Source: Beverwykella pulmonaria (taxonomy: Eukaryota > Ascomycota > Dothideomycetes > Pleosporales > Melanommataceae). From it: a stretch of DNA of 64,000 bases. The stretch lies in assembly GCA_001599595.1 (NCBI GenBank), contig BCHH01000002.1, positions 2,322,053-2,386,052 on the forward strand, read 5' to 3'. Both the position numbers and the translations under genes were made by a program. The notes beneath the pieces are model-generated. The model was not told where the DNA came from and searched no databases. It saw only the letters and a list, made by a program, of their open reading frames with translations. Shown in pieces: positions 21,101-34,151 of the stretch (its first letter is position 1; each line of letters opens with the position of its first letter).

Positions 21101-24100
21101 GGTGATAATGAAGATAGTGTAGGAAAAATACTTGATGTTTTATTGAGAGGTAGTGATGGCTTGTCTGTTCTTCTGGAGCTGCTGCTGGAATTCGACTTGA
21201 GAATGCTGCCCTTTATGTATCGTTCTTGAAGTGAGTCTCAACATCCGTTCCGTCCACCATCTCCAAGACCGCGTAATGTATTCACGGAACTGAAGTTGGC
21301 TAAATCCTTCTTCTATTACACCAGAGCTAGTAAGCCAATGGGAGAAAGAACCAAATGTGGTTACCTTAAATGTTGGGGCTGAGATGTCGGATCGGATGTT
21401 GAGGTTGCTTCCGGTTCCGTGTTGGCAGCTGGCGGGCTGGAAATGCGAGTCACGAAGGAAAATGGACACTGCTGCAGTAATATGTTTTAAATGGAAAGTA
21501 GCTTTGGTGGGAGTGATTGGTTTGGGGGGGTGGGACTTTGTAGGGGCGTTGGAGAATGTGTTGGCTTAGAATGAAATATCAAAGATATACAGCATGTTTG
21601 CACCTACGAGGGGAAAACCTAGCAGCCGTGACCCAGATTAGGCTTCACGACAAGGGGGTTGTCCTTCTCCTACGTTGTCCCCTTATATCTGCCAAGAGGG
21701 AGTTTCTTCGCAGGCAAAATCTCGCGAGAGACTCTCTTCTCGCCTTGATCTTTTATTCTTCAAGGTTCTTACAAGGCATTGCTTATTGCGTTCTCTATAT
21801 GCTTCCACGCACAAGCCTTGGTTTCAACAAGTTCTCCCCTCGATTCCTCAATATTCAAAAGATGTCCTGACCAATTATGTTGCACTTTCACGCACTAAAG
21901 ATTCTATGTGCAAGGTCTAGTGTGTAATCTTGAATGACTCTGTACATATATGTATAGCAGCTCCATAACGAGGCCTTGTCACTGCCGTCCTTCACAAAAT
22001 TTCAGCGCCGTGAAGCCTTTAAAAGGAAACGACTGCTTATATATGCACAAGGATAAAGCTAAGGGCAGAGAATATCCAACCCAACCCAAACAGCCCTCTT
22101 ATTTGATGTTGAAGCTTTCTTTTCATTTGCTCGTTTATACAAGCAATTTCCCACTACCCCTTTCTCCATCCCAAAATTCACTTTAGTTTCCTCCCAATAC
22201 ATACTACACAGTCCCTACATAACCTGCACATATCGCTAGCCAGAATTCCCCCGGCGAGTGCCGTGCTCATGGTCCTGTTGGGAGAGTGCCAAGGACGCTA
22301 ATTTAATGGCGTGAAACAGACAGCAGTTAGGACCCGGCGCCGGTCGCCTCTGTGGCCCTCTACCCAACGAGGTAAATTACATCAAATGGTGGAGTGAAGT
22401 GGAGACGAAGCAACCTAACTACAGTAATACATATCATTCATTCATTATCTACAATCACTTAATGAGACGTTACACTGAGAATCCAATGATCTATGATCGA
22501 ATAGTGAATAACAAGACCTGGAATTATGCTGTCCCTGCTCTTTTCTGGTAGGGTGAGGGTGGATAAGGTTACCATGTTGTAGTCTGGTTTTGTGTTGCCG
22601 TTCATCTGAAGTCAAACCGAGCAGACAAGTAGTTGCGCTGTATATTATAACGCTCTAAACCATTGAAGACACCGATGCACATTAAAAATTAGTTTGAACA
22701 TTTCATAAACAAGTGGAGAAACCGAGAGCAGTGCAAAAAAGCTTCTACGAGAACGCAGGGTCGTACAAGAATATAGAAACCAGAGGAATAGAAACATGGT
22801 GAGTATAATGTTGAACCATTTTGCTCTGCTTGATATTTGCCTGGATATTCCTCTTGATCGCATGCCGCAAGGGTGTAAATGGAACCATGCGAACAAGGGA
22901 CGAATGACGCATAGAGTACGCCTTAAGCTCCACAACATCTGCTCAACAGGTGTAGGGAAAAAGGCATTCGAGGCGAGAATATGGCAGGCACCAAAGATAG
23001 TGTGATAACGTGAAGCATGACTCACTTATTTCTGTTTCCGTACAATGTGTCCCTAGAGCAGAGACGTCCTGACGAAGGCTTCTCGTTATGGGGATCATTG
23101 TACGAGGGCTATCTGGTGCTCGAAGGGGAACAAGCGGAACACTTACATCGAATGGCATGCAAAATGACAATAGAGTATATCCAATATAAGCAAGAGTGAA
23201 GAGTTCTAGAGTCGTGACGAGACGCTGAGAGCCTGCCCTACCCATGATTTGTACGAAGAACCAAGTGTTACCGACATTTCCAAACGAGTAGGGTCCAGTT
23301 TGGCTTGCTCTCGTCCCGGAGGTTCAAATGCAGGGCAGCGCACGGGCCAATGACTGACGGGCGGAGACATAGCTGAACACAAAGGTGCTGTGCCTTGGCT
23401 ATTCGGATTGGAGAACCGATCAACGGCGCCATCGCGCTGGGTCGTATTCGCTATGATGGAGAGACAAAAGGAAGACAACGTTGTCTGACTAGCAGACTCG
23501 ACTCCGAGAGGATCGCCAAGGGTAACCTGATCGAGGCGCAAGGCTTGATAAACCCGAGTGCGGCGAAAATGAAATCAAGGCTTTAGATAGCTGCAGGCCG
23601 AGAAACCGAGCGATGGCATCAAGTCTCCATAGATTGCGCGGTGCATGCGGCAGAAGGTAGAGCGCTTGCTGTCAATGGCCAGATCAAGACGCGCGAAGGG
23701 TTGTTGGCTGGCCGACAAGGTATCGACAAAGCAAGCTGGAGGGGCAACAGTAGCTGGAAGCCTGGGCGGGCTATGCGAGCGCCTCCTCGCCTGGCTCAGG
23801 AACAAAAGGCATGAAGAGAAAAGGAGAAGCTCGCCCAATCATAGGAAATGTTGGTCAATTTGTTCGCGCGACGTGACATGGACAGGTCGCAGAGCCCGCC
23901 AAGGTGAGTCTTGAGCTGGGAATCGAGGCGATGTAGCACGCGTGATGATGACGGGCGCTCCATTGCCAGATGGATGTGTGTGGGTGATTTGCGCCAGGCC
24001 GGCCAAAAATAGGCGTTGAGCGGAGCGGTGGCGGCGTTGCCCCCGGCAGCTAGCCACTGCTAGGCCCAAAACCTGCACCTGCCCCTAGCACGCTGCTGTT

Positions 24101-24428
24101 TTCTGGTCCACCACGCCTCCTAACCTTCTCGCACTCCTCACCACCAAACGTTAAACACCCCCGACCCTCGTTGACACCCTCTCGCTCCCCTTCTCCTTTG
24201 CTAGTCGCTCGTTACAGACGGAGGAGACCTTTCTAAGCGCTTTTATCGCCGCGATTGCCCTTGTTGACTCCTGCGTCCAGCCGAAAACGCACGCTTGTAC
24301 CTTGTACCACGTCCAAGTCCGCTCCGCCCACAGCGCTCTTTTCTCCGCACCACCACCACCACACCCGACTCGAGGCCACCGCCCTCCCGACTGCATCTCC
24401 GTCTCTTGGGTCCACGCCAAAGTCCACG
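21101..24428. other. Gene-poor region upstream of DUF7137 gene
   Basis: About 3.3 kb. Frames are at most 126 codons (22645-23025, minus), without domains, and appear on both strands at random. I found no transposon motif, RNA gene or strong repeat. The last 300 bp are CT-rich and likely hold the DUF7137 gene promoter and leader. Confidence 0.45.
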
Positions 24429-25422
24429 ATGAGGCCATCACAACTGCTCGCCGCTGTCGTCGCCATGTCGTCCGTTTCGGCGGCATGGCCTGACGTTTTC
24501 GGTAGCGAGGTCAAGGATGTGCTCTATGGACGAGGAGAGGAGATTAAGAATGTGCTGTATGGACGGCAAAATGGTAAGCTCTACCCGAAGGAAACCATGC
24601 TGAGCAGAACGCTGATCCCGCGTGCCTCCAGACAAGTCGTCCGATACAGCCTCCGCGACCGTGACGGACCAGCCCTCAGGCACAAACGATGCAAAACAAA
24701 CAGACAGTGCCTCAGCAACCAACTCGGATGGCAAAACCACCGCAAAGGTCACCGGCTCAGCAAAGAGCGGCTCTGCGACAGGAACCATAACCAAGGCGAA
24801 GCAGACCACATTCGCCGCCGACCTCCCCGCAGGAGGCATCACCATGATCACGCCCGCTGCCATTGCAGGCCCTCAATACTACAAAGTCGGAGACTGGGTG
24901 ACCCTGGCCTGGAACTACACTTCGCTCTCCATTACGCCCTCGGCCATCGACATTATGGCGACCTGCACGGCGAACCAGGCCACGTATACACTCGCCGTGA
25001 ACCAGACGGTAGACAAGACTGGCGGTGCCATATTCTGGGACACTGGCGCATACCAGGCTACCGCGAGCGTCCCGCTGCTCACCGAGACGTACACACTCAT
25101 GATCTACGACGCCGAATCGAGCCCGAGCGCCGCGCCCAAGGCTGGCTATCTGGGCCTCGCCAATGGTTTCACATTCGGCATGTATACGCCACAGCCATAC
25201 GTGCCATGGTCTGGTAAGTCTTCTCTTGCATTTCCCAGTCTTCTACATGAGCTGTCACGCCCCAACAAAGCAAGTCACTAACACGCAACAGATTTCAAGT
25301 GCGCAAACTGCAACTCCGGTCTCTCGGCCTTCGAGACCTTGACCCTCAAGGCCCTCCTCATCACCAGTGGCACCACCATCTTCTCACTTCTCTATTTTGC
25401 CGCCAGCTTCGGCGTGTGGTAA
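24429..25422 (+). CDS. DUF7137 secretory-pathway membrane protein
   Basis: Exons 24429-24573, 24632-25213 and 25292-25422 give 285 aa. A signal peptide (residues 1-19) is followed by a Ser/Thr/Lys-rich linker (about 50-105) suited to O-mannosylation. A beta-rich domain of about 130 residues (from GGITMITPA to FGMYTPQPYVPW) matches what I know as DUF7137 and includes a WVTLAWNYTSL block. Near the C-terminus a CANC pair precedes a single hydrophobic helix (about residues 262-283) with almost no cytosolic tail, so a type I membrane protein facing the lumen or outside is likely. The function is not known. The ATG at 24429 is the first one in this frame and starts the signal peptide. Confidence 0.8.
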
Positions 25423-26205
25423 GCGCGTATGCGCTGTGCCGCACCTTTTACCCAACATCATTCCGCTCCGCTTCGGAATTCTGCATACCACATGGCGTTC
25501 TACTTTCCAACCTGTTATATATTCACTCCTTATATTTTCTTTATTTAAAAGACGGGCCCGCATTGCTGATATGGTTTGGATATCGAGCATATGTTGGTCG
25601 GTAATGGAGGATCTGGAGTCTGGAGTTAATTTATATGTGCTGATGCGTATGTGTGTGGGATAGGGGTTGCATGGATTTGGAATAGTGCATTTAGTAATAT
25701 TCAAAAGAGTGAGAGAAAGAGAGAGAGAGAGTGAGGGAAGAGAGAATTAAAGAGGGGAAGATGAAATGGTTGAGTATGCAGAAGTAATGCTTGGAGAGAT
25801 ATCGATCACGAGAAAAATGCCATATTTGATAGTACTCGAATCAAATAATAATCAAATCAATCAACCGATTTCCATAAGCATTCATGGCCAGTGTGGAGGG
25901 TTTCAAGTTTTTCAATGCACCATGGTTGTCTTCTGATACGCGTCCGTGTTGATAACAGACGGGAGGATTGTAAATGCAAATGCTCTCGCAGACGAGAACG
26001 TGGTATCTTCCCCTATAAAAACAAACACCTCCCAGGCCTTGGCTATGCATATGCCACAAAAACGTTCCTACAAGAACCATGCCGTGGTATCATGATCGTA
26101 ATAATCATCGCCCATCCGCAGACCATACACTCCATATATGCATTCCTATCCCACCTGGGCCCTTTGATACGGCCCTCGACCTCACAGCTGTCCACTCCCC
26201 TCTTC
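25423..26205. other. Convergent 3' region of DUF7137 gene and RAD26
   Basis: About 780 bp between two opposed stop codons. It contains a purine-rich GA tract near 25705-25745. Small frames have no domain. Confidence 0.45.
25705..25745. repeat. GA-rich low-complexity tract
   Basis: About 40 bp of almost pure purine with a (GA)7 core, downstream of the DUF7137 gene. A simple repeat; no function is claimed. Confidence 0.7.
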
Positions 26206-29200
26206 TTACCCCCTCCCCCTACCCGCCGGCACCCTCCACTCCTCCTTCAACACCCACCTCGCTCTCCCCTGGCCGCCTCTCTCCATCCTCGCAATCAACT
26301 TCAGCATTTCCTTGAACTCCTGGTCCCTGCCGGCTTGCGCACGACAATACGGACTAAAATGATCGACTAGCATCTGCGTCGGCACAACCCCACCATGCGT
26401 CTGCATGAAGTCGCGGATCATGCCTAGCATCTGGCGGCCACGGAAGCCCGTGGGAGTTGAGGTCCCTGATGTATTGGGCGTAGAGGAGCGTGAGTCTTGG
26501 GGATTCGTGCGACCCTGGCGTGTGGCTAGGTTGGACAAGATGGCGTCAGAGGAGGGACCGCCGCGGCTGCCTCGTCCACCTCGTCCACCTCGGGATGAGC
26601 CATACCCGCCTCGAGCGGAGGGTGATGGGCGGGGAGCGGGCTCCTGAGGACGCCCATTCTCGCCAAATTGACCGGTCCAAGTCGGCACGCCGATGGGTGC
26701 ACGTCGGGCCTCCTCCTCGGCTTTCTTTAGCTCAGCAGCGGCCTGAGCAGCTGCACGTTTGGCTTCTCGTTGGATAAACGCTGGATCGGCTTGCACTTTG
26801 CGTTTGCGGCCGCCGGCCGTCGAATTGACGATTGCGTCGTGCTCAAGGACGGAATGCACGCCTGATTTGGCGAAGATGGTGGAGAGGAGTCGCTCGTCAG
26901 ATTTGCTTTCTGTACCGTCTTTAGCTGCTTCTTCCGAGTCGGAGGCAGGGGCCCGGAAGGCCTCGGCGTGGTCGATTCCTCGAACAGCTGCGAGGTCTTC
27001 TGGAGCTGTTGCGCCGGCTGATGCGTCGGCCGATGCTTTATCAGTTCCATTTACATTGCCTCTATCCTTGAATTTGACCTCGGAGCCGCGGAACAGATTG
27101 CCCGTCTCTGTTTCTCCGTCTGTCGTTTCACCACCTAGAGTGAACAGATCGTGGAGGTCGCTCATCTGGAACGTCTAGAAACATAATGAGCACAATATCT
27201 GCTACGGGACTTTCAAGTGTTTATTACCTGTCGTTGCTTTGGATCTTTCAAGACTTTGTTCGTAAGAAACTGCTTGAAGATCTGCCGATGATAAATCTTC
27301 TCCTCGATGGTGCCGGCAGACATGAGACGGTATATTTCAACCTCTCGCTTCTGCCCAAGACGCCATGATCGTTCACGGGCCTGGATGTCGGTTGATGGGT
27401 TCCAGTCTGGGTCGTAGATGATGACACGGTTGGCACCTGTGAGGTTCACGCCCAGACCACCGACTTTCGTCGTGAGAAGGAACACATGCAAGTTCGGATC
27501 ATTGTTGAACTCATCAACGAGATCCTGGCGGTCTTTGATGGGTGTCTCGCCATCCATGCGTCGAAAGTTGATGCCTGGCATGGTCTTGAGGAACTTCTGC
27601 AAAATGTCAAGCATGATACGATGTTGGGCGAACAACAACGTCTTGTGGCCGCCCTTCTGCCAAAGAGAGAGTAGTTCCTTGACGACTTGCATCTTGCCAG
27701 ACTTTTTGGCTGCACCGTAGTCGAAGCCTTCCTTCTTGGAGAGTGTCTTATGCTCGGTAAGATCCGGGTGATTGCACACTTTCCGCAGGTAGTCGACACC
27801 AAAGAGCATTTGTCGCTTGCCGTTGGCAATGGACTTCATCTCTTCCGAGTGTAGAAAGTTTTCGTATGCTTCGCGCTGCTGACGAGTCAGCTTGCAAAAG
27901 AGCACTTGTTCCTTCTTCTGCGGTAGATCCGTTGCGACATCGACTTTAAAGCGCTGTAGGAGATAGGGGCTGACAGCCTCTTTCAGCGTCTCTGCGCATT
28001 GCACTGCAGTCTCGAACTCCAAATTCGACGCATTCGCATACCCGCCACGCTTGATGGGAAATTCGAACTGATTGCGAAAATTGACAAGAGTGCCCAGTCG
28101 CATGGGGAACACAAAGTCGAAGAGTGACCATAGTTCGGTGAGGTTATTCTGCATTGGGGTTCCAGACAGAATCACTCGGTTGGGGGTACGAAGCTCCTTG
28201 CAATGAATCGTAATAGACGTGTGTGGGTTTCGGATCTTGTGCCCTTCATCCAAGATGGCGCACTCCCACTCTGTTGGTATGAGAAATTCTGCGTACGTTT
28301 GCAGTCCCGAGTACGTGGTCACCAAGACATGACCGTCGCGCTTGACCTTCTCGACAATTGACTTTGCGGCCTTTCCGGATTTGGTCAACGTGTCATCATA
28401 GTCACCATAGTTTCTCAGTTCCATTTCTCGCTCCATGCGGTCCTCTCGGCGAGTGTCGAGCATGCCGCTGCCGGAGCCGTGCAAAATCGAAACGCGAAGA
28501 GCCGGCCACCAGCGGTGGAACTCGTTTACCCACTGCTTCATGACCGTAGCTGGACACACCACAATAACAGGCTTATGCAGCTTCTTCGAATAGTGAAGGC
28601 CAGCGATAAAGGATATGGCCTGAATTGTCTTGCCCAAGCCCATCTCATCACCAATGATGCCGCCCACATTCTGTGAGTACAGCTCCCAGAGCCACTGTAC
28701 ACCCGTCTTTTGATAATCGAACAAGGCTGGATATATGTCACCAGGGATGCGAAAGCCGTTGTCGAACTCTGTATCAGGCTCGGTAGGGTGGGGTTGGTAA
28801 CACTCTTCCTCGTCGTCCTCATCTTCGTCGGTAACCATGAAGCCCTGCTTCTCTCGAGCTCGCTTCCTGGCGGCTGAGCGGTTCGTCGTCCACGAGAGTA
28901 TGCGCTTCCGGAAGAGTCGCTCATTTCCATCATCGAGTCCCGCAAGATCCACGGCCTCTTCTTGCGTGGGCTGAGTTCCCTTTGCCTTCTTTTTGGACTT
29001 TGTGGCACGTGCCTTGCGCTTTCGACCGGCCGTCTGTTCTTTGTATTCGTCATCCTGGGTGAGCTCCTCAGACACACTTTCCGAGTCGCCGAGGGCCGCG
29101 AGTTCTCGGTCGTCCATGTCGGGAGCAAATGCATCATCGGAGTCGGCAGCTGGACTCTCCGCCGCACTGCTTGCCTCTCGTGAGCTGACGGCACCTCTAG

Positions 29201-29981
29201 CTGGCGCAACTCGCCTCCTCTTAGTTGAGGGAGAGGTTCGTGGTGGGCTGCCCGCCTCTGAGCTCAACTCATCCTGGAATCCAGGCTTCATAAGGTTTCG
29301 ATGCGAAGTCGGGCCTTTGGCTGCCTCCTCAACGATATCCTCCATCTCCACATCCAACATGACCTCACCAAGACTACCTGGGGCTGGCTGGGCTTGTGCC
29401 AGCTTTGAGAAGGGTGTGATCTTGCCGGTGCGTATCAAGAAGTCTCGCCGAGATTCGTTCGGCAGAGGTTGGTTTGCACCCTCTGCAGCTTCCTCCTCGC
29501 CATCCGGTGCCTTGTGTCGGTCATTGATGCGCTGCTGAATCGAGTCCAAGTCTTGGTCGAGTCCTTCTATCTTCTTCTGATACGCTGCAATCTCGCCGCG
29601 GATCTTGAGCTTCACGGACTCGATGGCCGGCATCACGAGCCGCGTCCGCAGCTTCGCCATTGCCACCTCACAGCGCCTGATCTCGACCTCGGTTTTCTCC
29701 ATGCGCTTCTTGTCGCGCTCATCGGCTTGCTCTATGAGCAGCTGGTCTGCCTGACGGCCGATGTCTCGCTCCAGGTCATCTTGATCGCGGGTGCCTGTTG
29801 TGAGGAACTTCAATCGTGTCGCCTCGTCTGCATCTTCCGGGATATCAGGGACCACATTCTGTGTGTCCTCTCCTACGGGCATGTCTTGCGCTTCTGCCTG
29901 GGTCGAGTCGATAACGAGGCCCTCATGCGCTGCATTCGGCTCCGCTGTCGAGGCTGCGTCGCCTTCACTCAGGGAAAGCAT
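26206..29981 (-). CDS. RAD26: Rad26/CSB (ERCC6)-type SNF2 ATPase
   Basis: DNA-dependent ATPase of transcription-coupled nucleotide excision repair, acting on stalled RNA polymerase II in the nucleus. Exons 29981-27228 and 27174-26206 (intron 27175-27227) give 1240 aa. The acidic, coiled N-terminus precedes the SNF2 core: motif I DEMGLGKT near residue 444, motif II DEGH near 578, and motif VI QARERSWRLGQ near 867. DEGHKIRN instead of DEAH is characteristic of the Rad26/CSB branch, which supports orthology over other Swi2/Snf2 proteins. Exon 2 supplies a basic RGG-rich segment (SSRGGRGGRGSRGG) and the C-terminal RARWVLKEEWR block, like the winged-helix end of Rad26. Yeast Rad26 is 1085 aa. Very secure family; orthology strong. 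Confidence 0.93.
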
Positions 29982-31135
29982 GTTGGCGAGTCGCCGTTGC
30001 GCAGGGACAGTGACGGCAAATGAGCGTATACAGAAGCGTTTCTATCTCAGAAAAGACGGCACACCGTGGCAAGAGCGTCTGCCGAGTGCAGCTGTGCCGA
30101 AGGCGATGGACGAACTTGGTGAGAGAGGGGCGAAAGCGCGCAAGAAGAGGGTTGCGCACTGCGACGGCGCTATGGAGGCGGGGGAGCGAGAGGACGAAAG
30201 GTCATGGCAAGGACGACGAGTTGCAGCGGCAAGCGGCCGGTGAATTGTGGGTGAGTCGTTCTTTCTCTAGGCAGTCGGGCGAAAGTGATGCCATTATGTC
30301 ACCGACGCGCTAGCTGATTAGCGCGCGGCCCGTGCGCTGACTCGGCGTCACGTTGTCACGCTTCCACTTTCGCAGCCTCGTTCGGACTATGCACTTCATC
30401 CTGGCACCTCCGAATACACATCACAACTATGCTTGGAGCTACTATCGGGGCTTCCAACGCGTAATAGACCAGGGTAACGATTGCAAATATGGTCGAGGGA
30501 AAAAAGCGTAAAGAATACCCTGCCCTTGCACGATGTCCCGGCCGAGATGGAAATAGGTAATCCTAAGCCAAGACCGAATGACCAAGTCCAGAGATGAAAA
30601 TTGAGCAGGTAGCCCATAAAGGGTGTCTCAAGGACTGAGCAGAACTTCTCAATTACCCTAAACATGTTGACTTACTCTTTTGGATCGGATCTCAATGAGT
30701 CGAGTGGTGGCGACCATTGTGTTTCGTCTAGTAATATCAGAGGGTGCCGAGTCTGGCTAGATGACCTGTGGCGCTCCCTTGGGGAATAAAGTGGTCCTAA
30801 AATCAAATGGGGTGAGTTTGACTTGCCAGGTGCTGTTGAAATACATTTCAGCTAGGTTTGAAAATCTGCTGGACACGTTCAAGCTTTAGACTTGTCCCCC
30901 TGACTATTACTACATACCCATACGTACACCGTGTAATTCCAAGGAAACCGAGATCCGAACCCTGGGTATCTGTACAGCGAATGACCAACGAAAGCTTCCA
31001 GCGAAAAAGAAACCAACAACAAAGAAACACAACCGCTCGCTAATTTTTCTCCCCTAGAAGCACTGTGACAAAAGAGCAGAGCAATGTCTCCTTAGCCCAC
31101 TGCCATATTCCAACCTCCATCCATCCAGCATCCTT
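29982..31135. other. RAD26 promoter and F-box gene 3' flank
   Basis: About 1.15 kb. The first 350 bp are probably RAD26 5' UTR and promoter. The rest, up to the F-box stop codon at 31136, has no gene with a domain. Confidence 0.45.
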
Positions 31136-33459
31136 TTAAAACATATCTTCCACCCTCACCGCCCTACCCCCATTCACCCAATGTCCTCTTCCACACATCC
31201 CTTGGTAGCTCTCGCCACCAACGACCTCCCACAGTCCCGCCACATCCGCAGCTCCAACAACCCACTCATTCCCGGCTTCCTCCCTCTCCCTGTCCGTCCC
31301 CCCAACTCGATTCCGATCCGGCCGTACCTCGTATACAATCTTCGAGTCCAGCTTTCCCAAAAACGCCCCAATCGAATTTTCCACCCTGATCGCGCCATCA
31401 GGGTCCGTAACCAAGACTGACATGAATGGCTGTTTCCGGGCCGCGACGATGCGGGCTTGAGCTGCGGTGCGGGAGCACGATGAGGTGAGAGAGGTTAAAT
31501 TCTCGGTGGAAGAGGAAGAGTGCGAAGTATGGTAGTGGGGCAAGACATCGAAAATGGCGGACGTGAGTGAGTCAGCACGGTCACAAGGACTAGGCAGTGC
31601 TGAAAGTGAGCCCGGGCACGGGATGGAGGGATCTCTTGAGAGCTCTGGGGAAAGGAAAGAGGAGAGACCGTCCACGTGTTGTTTATAGGGGATAGAACCA
31701 GCGGAGGCCCGAGTTGCTTGGAGAGAGGTCTCTGAGGGTAGTAAAGCGGTAGCGAGTGGCTTGCAGAGCGCTTGGAGAAGACCCTGAGGATCGTGGGGTG
31801 CGCGAATCTTACGCAGAGAGGGGAATAAGCCGTTCTTGATGCATGTTGATAAGAGGGAATTAGCGAAGCAAGAGATTGGTTCCGAGTTGGGAAACGGAAA
31901 GGAGAGAGCCGGAGAATCATGCGTCGAAAGCGGTACAGCCTGCGAGCGTATTTCCCAGTGGATGTAATCCAACGTTCGCGACTCTAGGAGTGGGGTCGTG
32001 TCGGCTGAAGCGAGCGAGGGTATATTGTACTGAGACAGCGTGAATCGCTTGAGGTGTTCCAAGTGAGGAGATAGGAATTTCGAAATTGTGATTAGACTTG
32101 ATGTCTCGAGGTTAATGAGGGTAATGCTCTCTAGGGAGCTGGAGAGGGAAGATGCAGCAAAGCGTTGAAGGCCTTTGTCGTTGATGCCAGGGAGGTTTTC
32201 CAGGCGCAGAGACTTGAGATTTGGTGGAAGTGCGTTCAAAGCTAAATTCGTGAATGAAGAAGCAGAGAAACCCGAGATCGAGAGGTGACTAAGTGAAGAT
32301 AACTGCCGGAAAGTGCCAATAATAGCACGGAAGTTCAATGGGATGGATAGACGTGACTGTTCTTGGTGCAGGACTAGGGTGGTGAGACTCGGATGATTCG
32401 AGTTGAGTTCGAGGAAGCGCTCGGTGGGATCGCACGCCGCGTTGTAGTAGATATCGCTTGCCTCATCATCATCATTCTCGTCCGACTCAGGGTCCGTATT
32501 TTCGCTGAGTAGCCAGACACGTTCTTTCAAGTTTCGCCTCGTTGACAGTGCGTGCGATAGTCGGTCGAAGGAATGGGTATAGGGGATTTGGAAACCGACC
32601 AGACGCTCCAGATTCGGACACGCCATGACGAGGGATGCAACTAAGTTTACAATCTCTTCTCGCTCGATGCTCGCGTTTTGGTACAGAGACAGGAAGTCAG
32701 TCATGTGCAATTCTCGAACGCATCGCCCGAGAATGGGCCGCTCTCGAAGAGTCCGTCGGAGCAGCTTCAGTCGACTGGTCCCCTTGATTTTGAGCTTTGG
32801 CATTTTCGGATGATCGTCGTTGGTGAGAACCCAGACTTTTCGGTACCTTCAGACGAAGCTATGTTAGTGCGAGCTCAGACCGACGAAGTAGGTGGATAAC
32901 TTACATTTGAAGAGTAGCAGCCCGATCCCACTCACGACTAGTCAAAGACAAATTGTACAGGTCTTTCAGATAGCATGGACATGTGTCGTTTTGCTCAGAG
33001 TATAGCTGTCCCAACTGCTCCATGATACAATCATACACTTCCCTCGGAAGCTTCTTGAATGTCTGCGTGGGAAGCACGAATTCCAATTTCGAACGCCGCC
33101 ATGTGGAATTCCTCTTAGAGCGCTCTCGCTCCCAAGGTGTCTTGGTGAGATGCGGGACGCGATAGTCATATCCAGGCGTGTAGGTGGTCACGGGGGATGT
33201 TCGAGATGCGACTGAGGCGCTGGACAGCGGGGTACATATAGATGGCGATCCAAATGGGACATGATTACGGTCTTCAAGCTGGCTTGAGGTCTTTGGTTGC
33301 AGCGCTTCATATCTATTATAACGCGTTAGGACAGAAGTTCAATGTTCAATGCATGAGTTTTGGAAAGGCATATGAACGCCGGGTGATGGCAAAAACCTAC
33401 ATATCATAGGCATCTTGAGCTCTGAGAAAGTCTCTCGGAAGAGAAATGCGCTGCGTCAT
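31136..33459 (-). CDS. F-box and leucine-rich-repeat-like protein
   Basis: Exons 33459-33401, 33312-32905 and 32846-31136 give 725 aa. Residues about 105-157 form an F-box-like motif (FKKLPREVYDCIMEQL ... LYNLSLTSREWDRAA), after an N-terminal disordered segment. The middle third is a series of Leu-rich segments (for example SLRLENLPGINDKGLQRF, SLESITLINLE), like degenerate LRRs. By family such proteins recruit substrates to SCF ubiquitin ligases; substrate unknown. The long third exon alone would begin at an internal Met (32803) and lose the F-box. The C-terminus after residue 550 is less conserved-looking. Confidence 0.8.
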
Positions 33460-33873
33460 GGTGAACAAGTCGCGATCAACCCAAGCTAGGACGAGTAGTG
33501 CAAGATCGCTACAGACGATCTAGTAACAAGAGGTAAGAAACGAAACACGGCCTGGAGAGGACGGGAAGGCAAGAAAAGGAGATTCGGCTGCAACATAAAA
33601 GCTCCATCGCAGCCGTAGCCGACTACCCCACGGGCGGCAAATATGTATAAACCTTGGATCCTACCTGGCACGTCCTCCAGGTGTGATCCCAAGAATGACA
33701 GGCATGCGAACGCACACGTAGGCCCCTGTACCCCTGGTGGACCATAATAGGCAGTGGCTGCTAATCGAGCAATCATGATCCCGATAGACAGCCATTGGCG
33801 CCAGCGCTAGGCCATATTCGGTAATTTTTAACTGGCCATAGTGTTTGAATACGTCCGAATGCGGGTGGGGACT

Positions 33874-33900
33874 GGTGGTGGTGGTGTTGTTGTTGTTGTG
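33874..33900. repeat. GGT/GTT trinucleotide microsatellite
   Basis: A run of four GGT units followed by about four GTT units. A simple repeat likely to be length-polymorphic. Confidence 0.75.
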
Positions 33901-34068
33901 GTTAGCAGCGGCACGGAGAGGCGGCTGAAGACGCCACCGGGTCATGCTTGCTCAGCACCCTGAGCCGTGGACAGTGGTACCTTGCGGGGAACGTCCGAAG
34001 AAAATCAAAGCGCTGAAAAGAGTGCGGCAGACCTCAAGCTGTGGTGGTCTTATTTCTGCATGTGAGGT

Positions 34069-34151
34069 GCATGAGGACGTTCGCACGAGGCAATACAGGA
34101 CGTCTGCATGAGGCAATACAGGACGTCTGCATGAGGCAATACAGGACGTTG
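34069..34151. repeat. 23-bp tandem repeat, three copies plus a truncated one
   Basis: Units GCACGAGGCAATACAGGACG-TCT (34083-34105), the same with one change (34106-34128) and again (34129-34151, differing at the end). A preceding 14-bp partial unit (34069-34082) lacks an internal 9-bp block. The units are nearly identical, so recent expansion is likely. Confidence 0.85.

Noticed and set aside
29469..30023. 184-codon plus-strand frame antisense to RAD26 start
   Set aside because: Shadow of the RAD26 N-terminus; no start context or domain.
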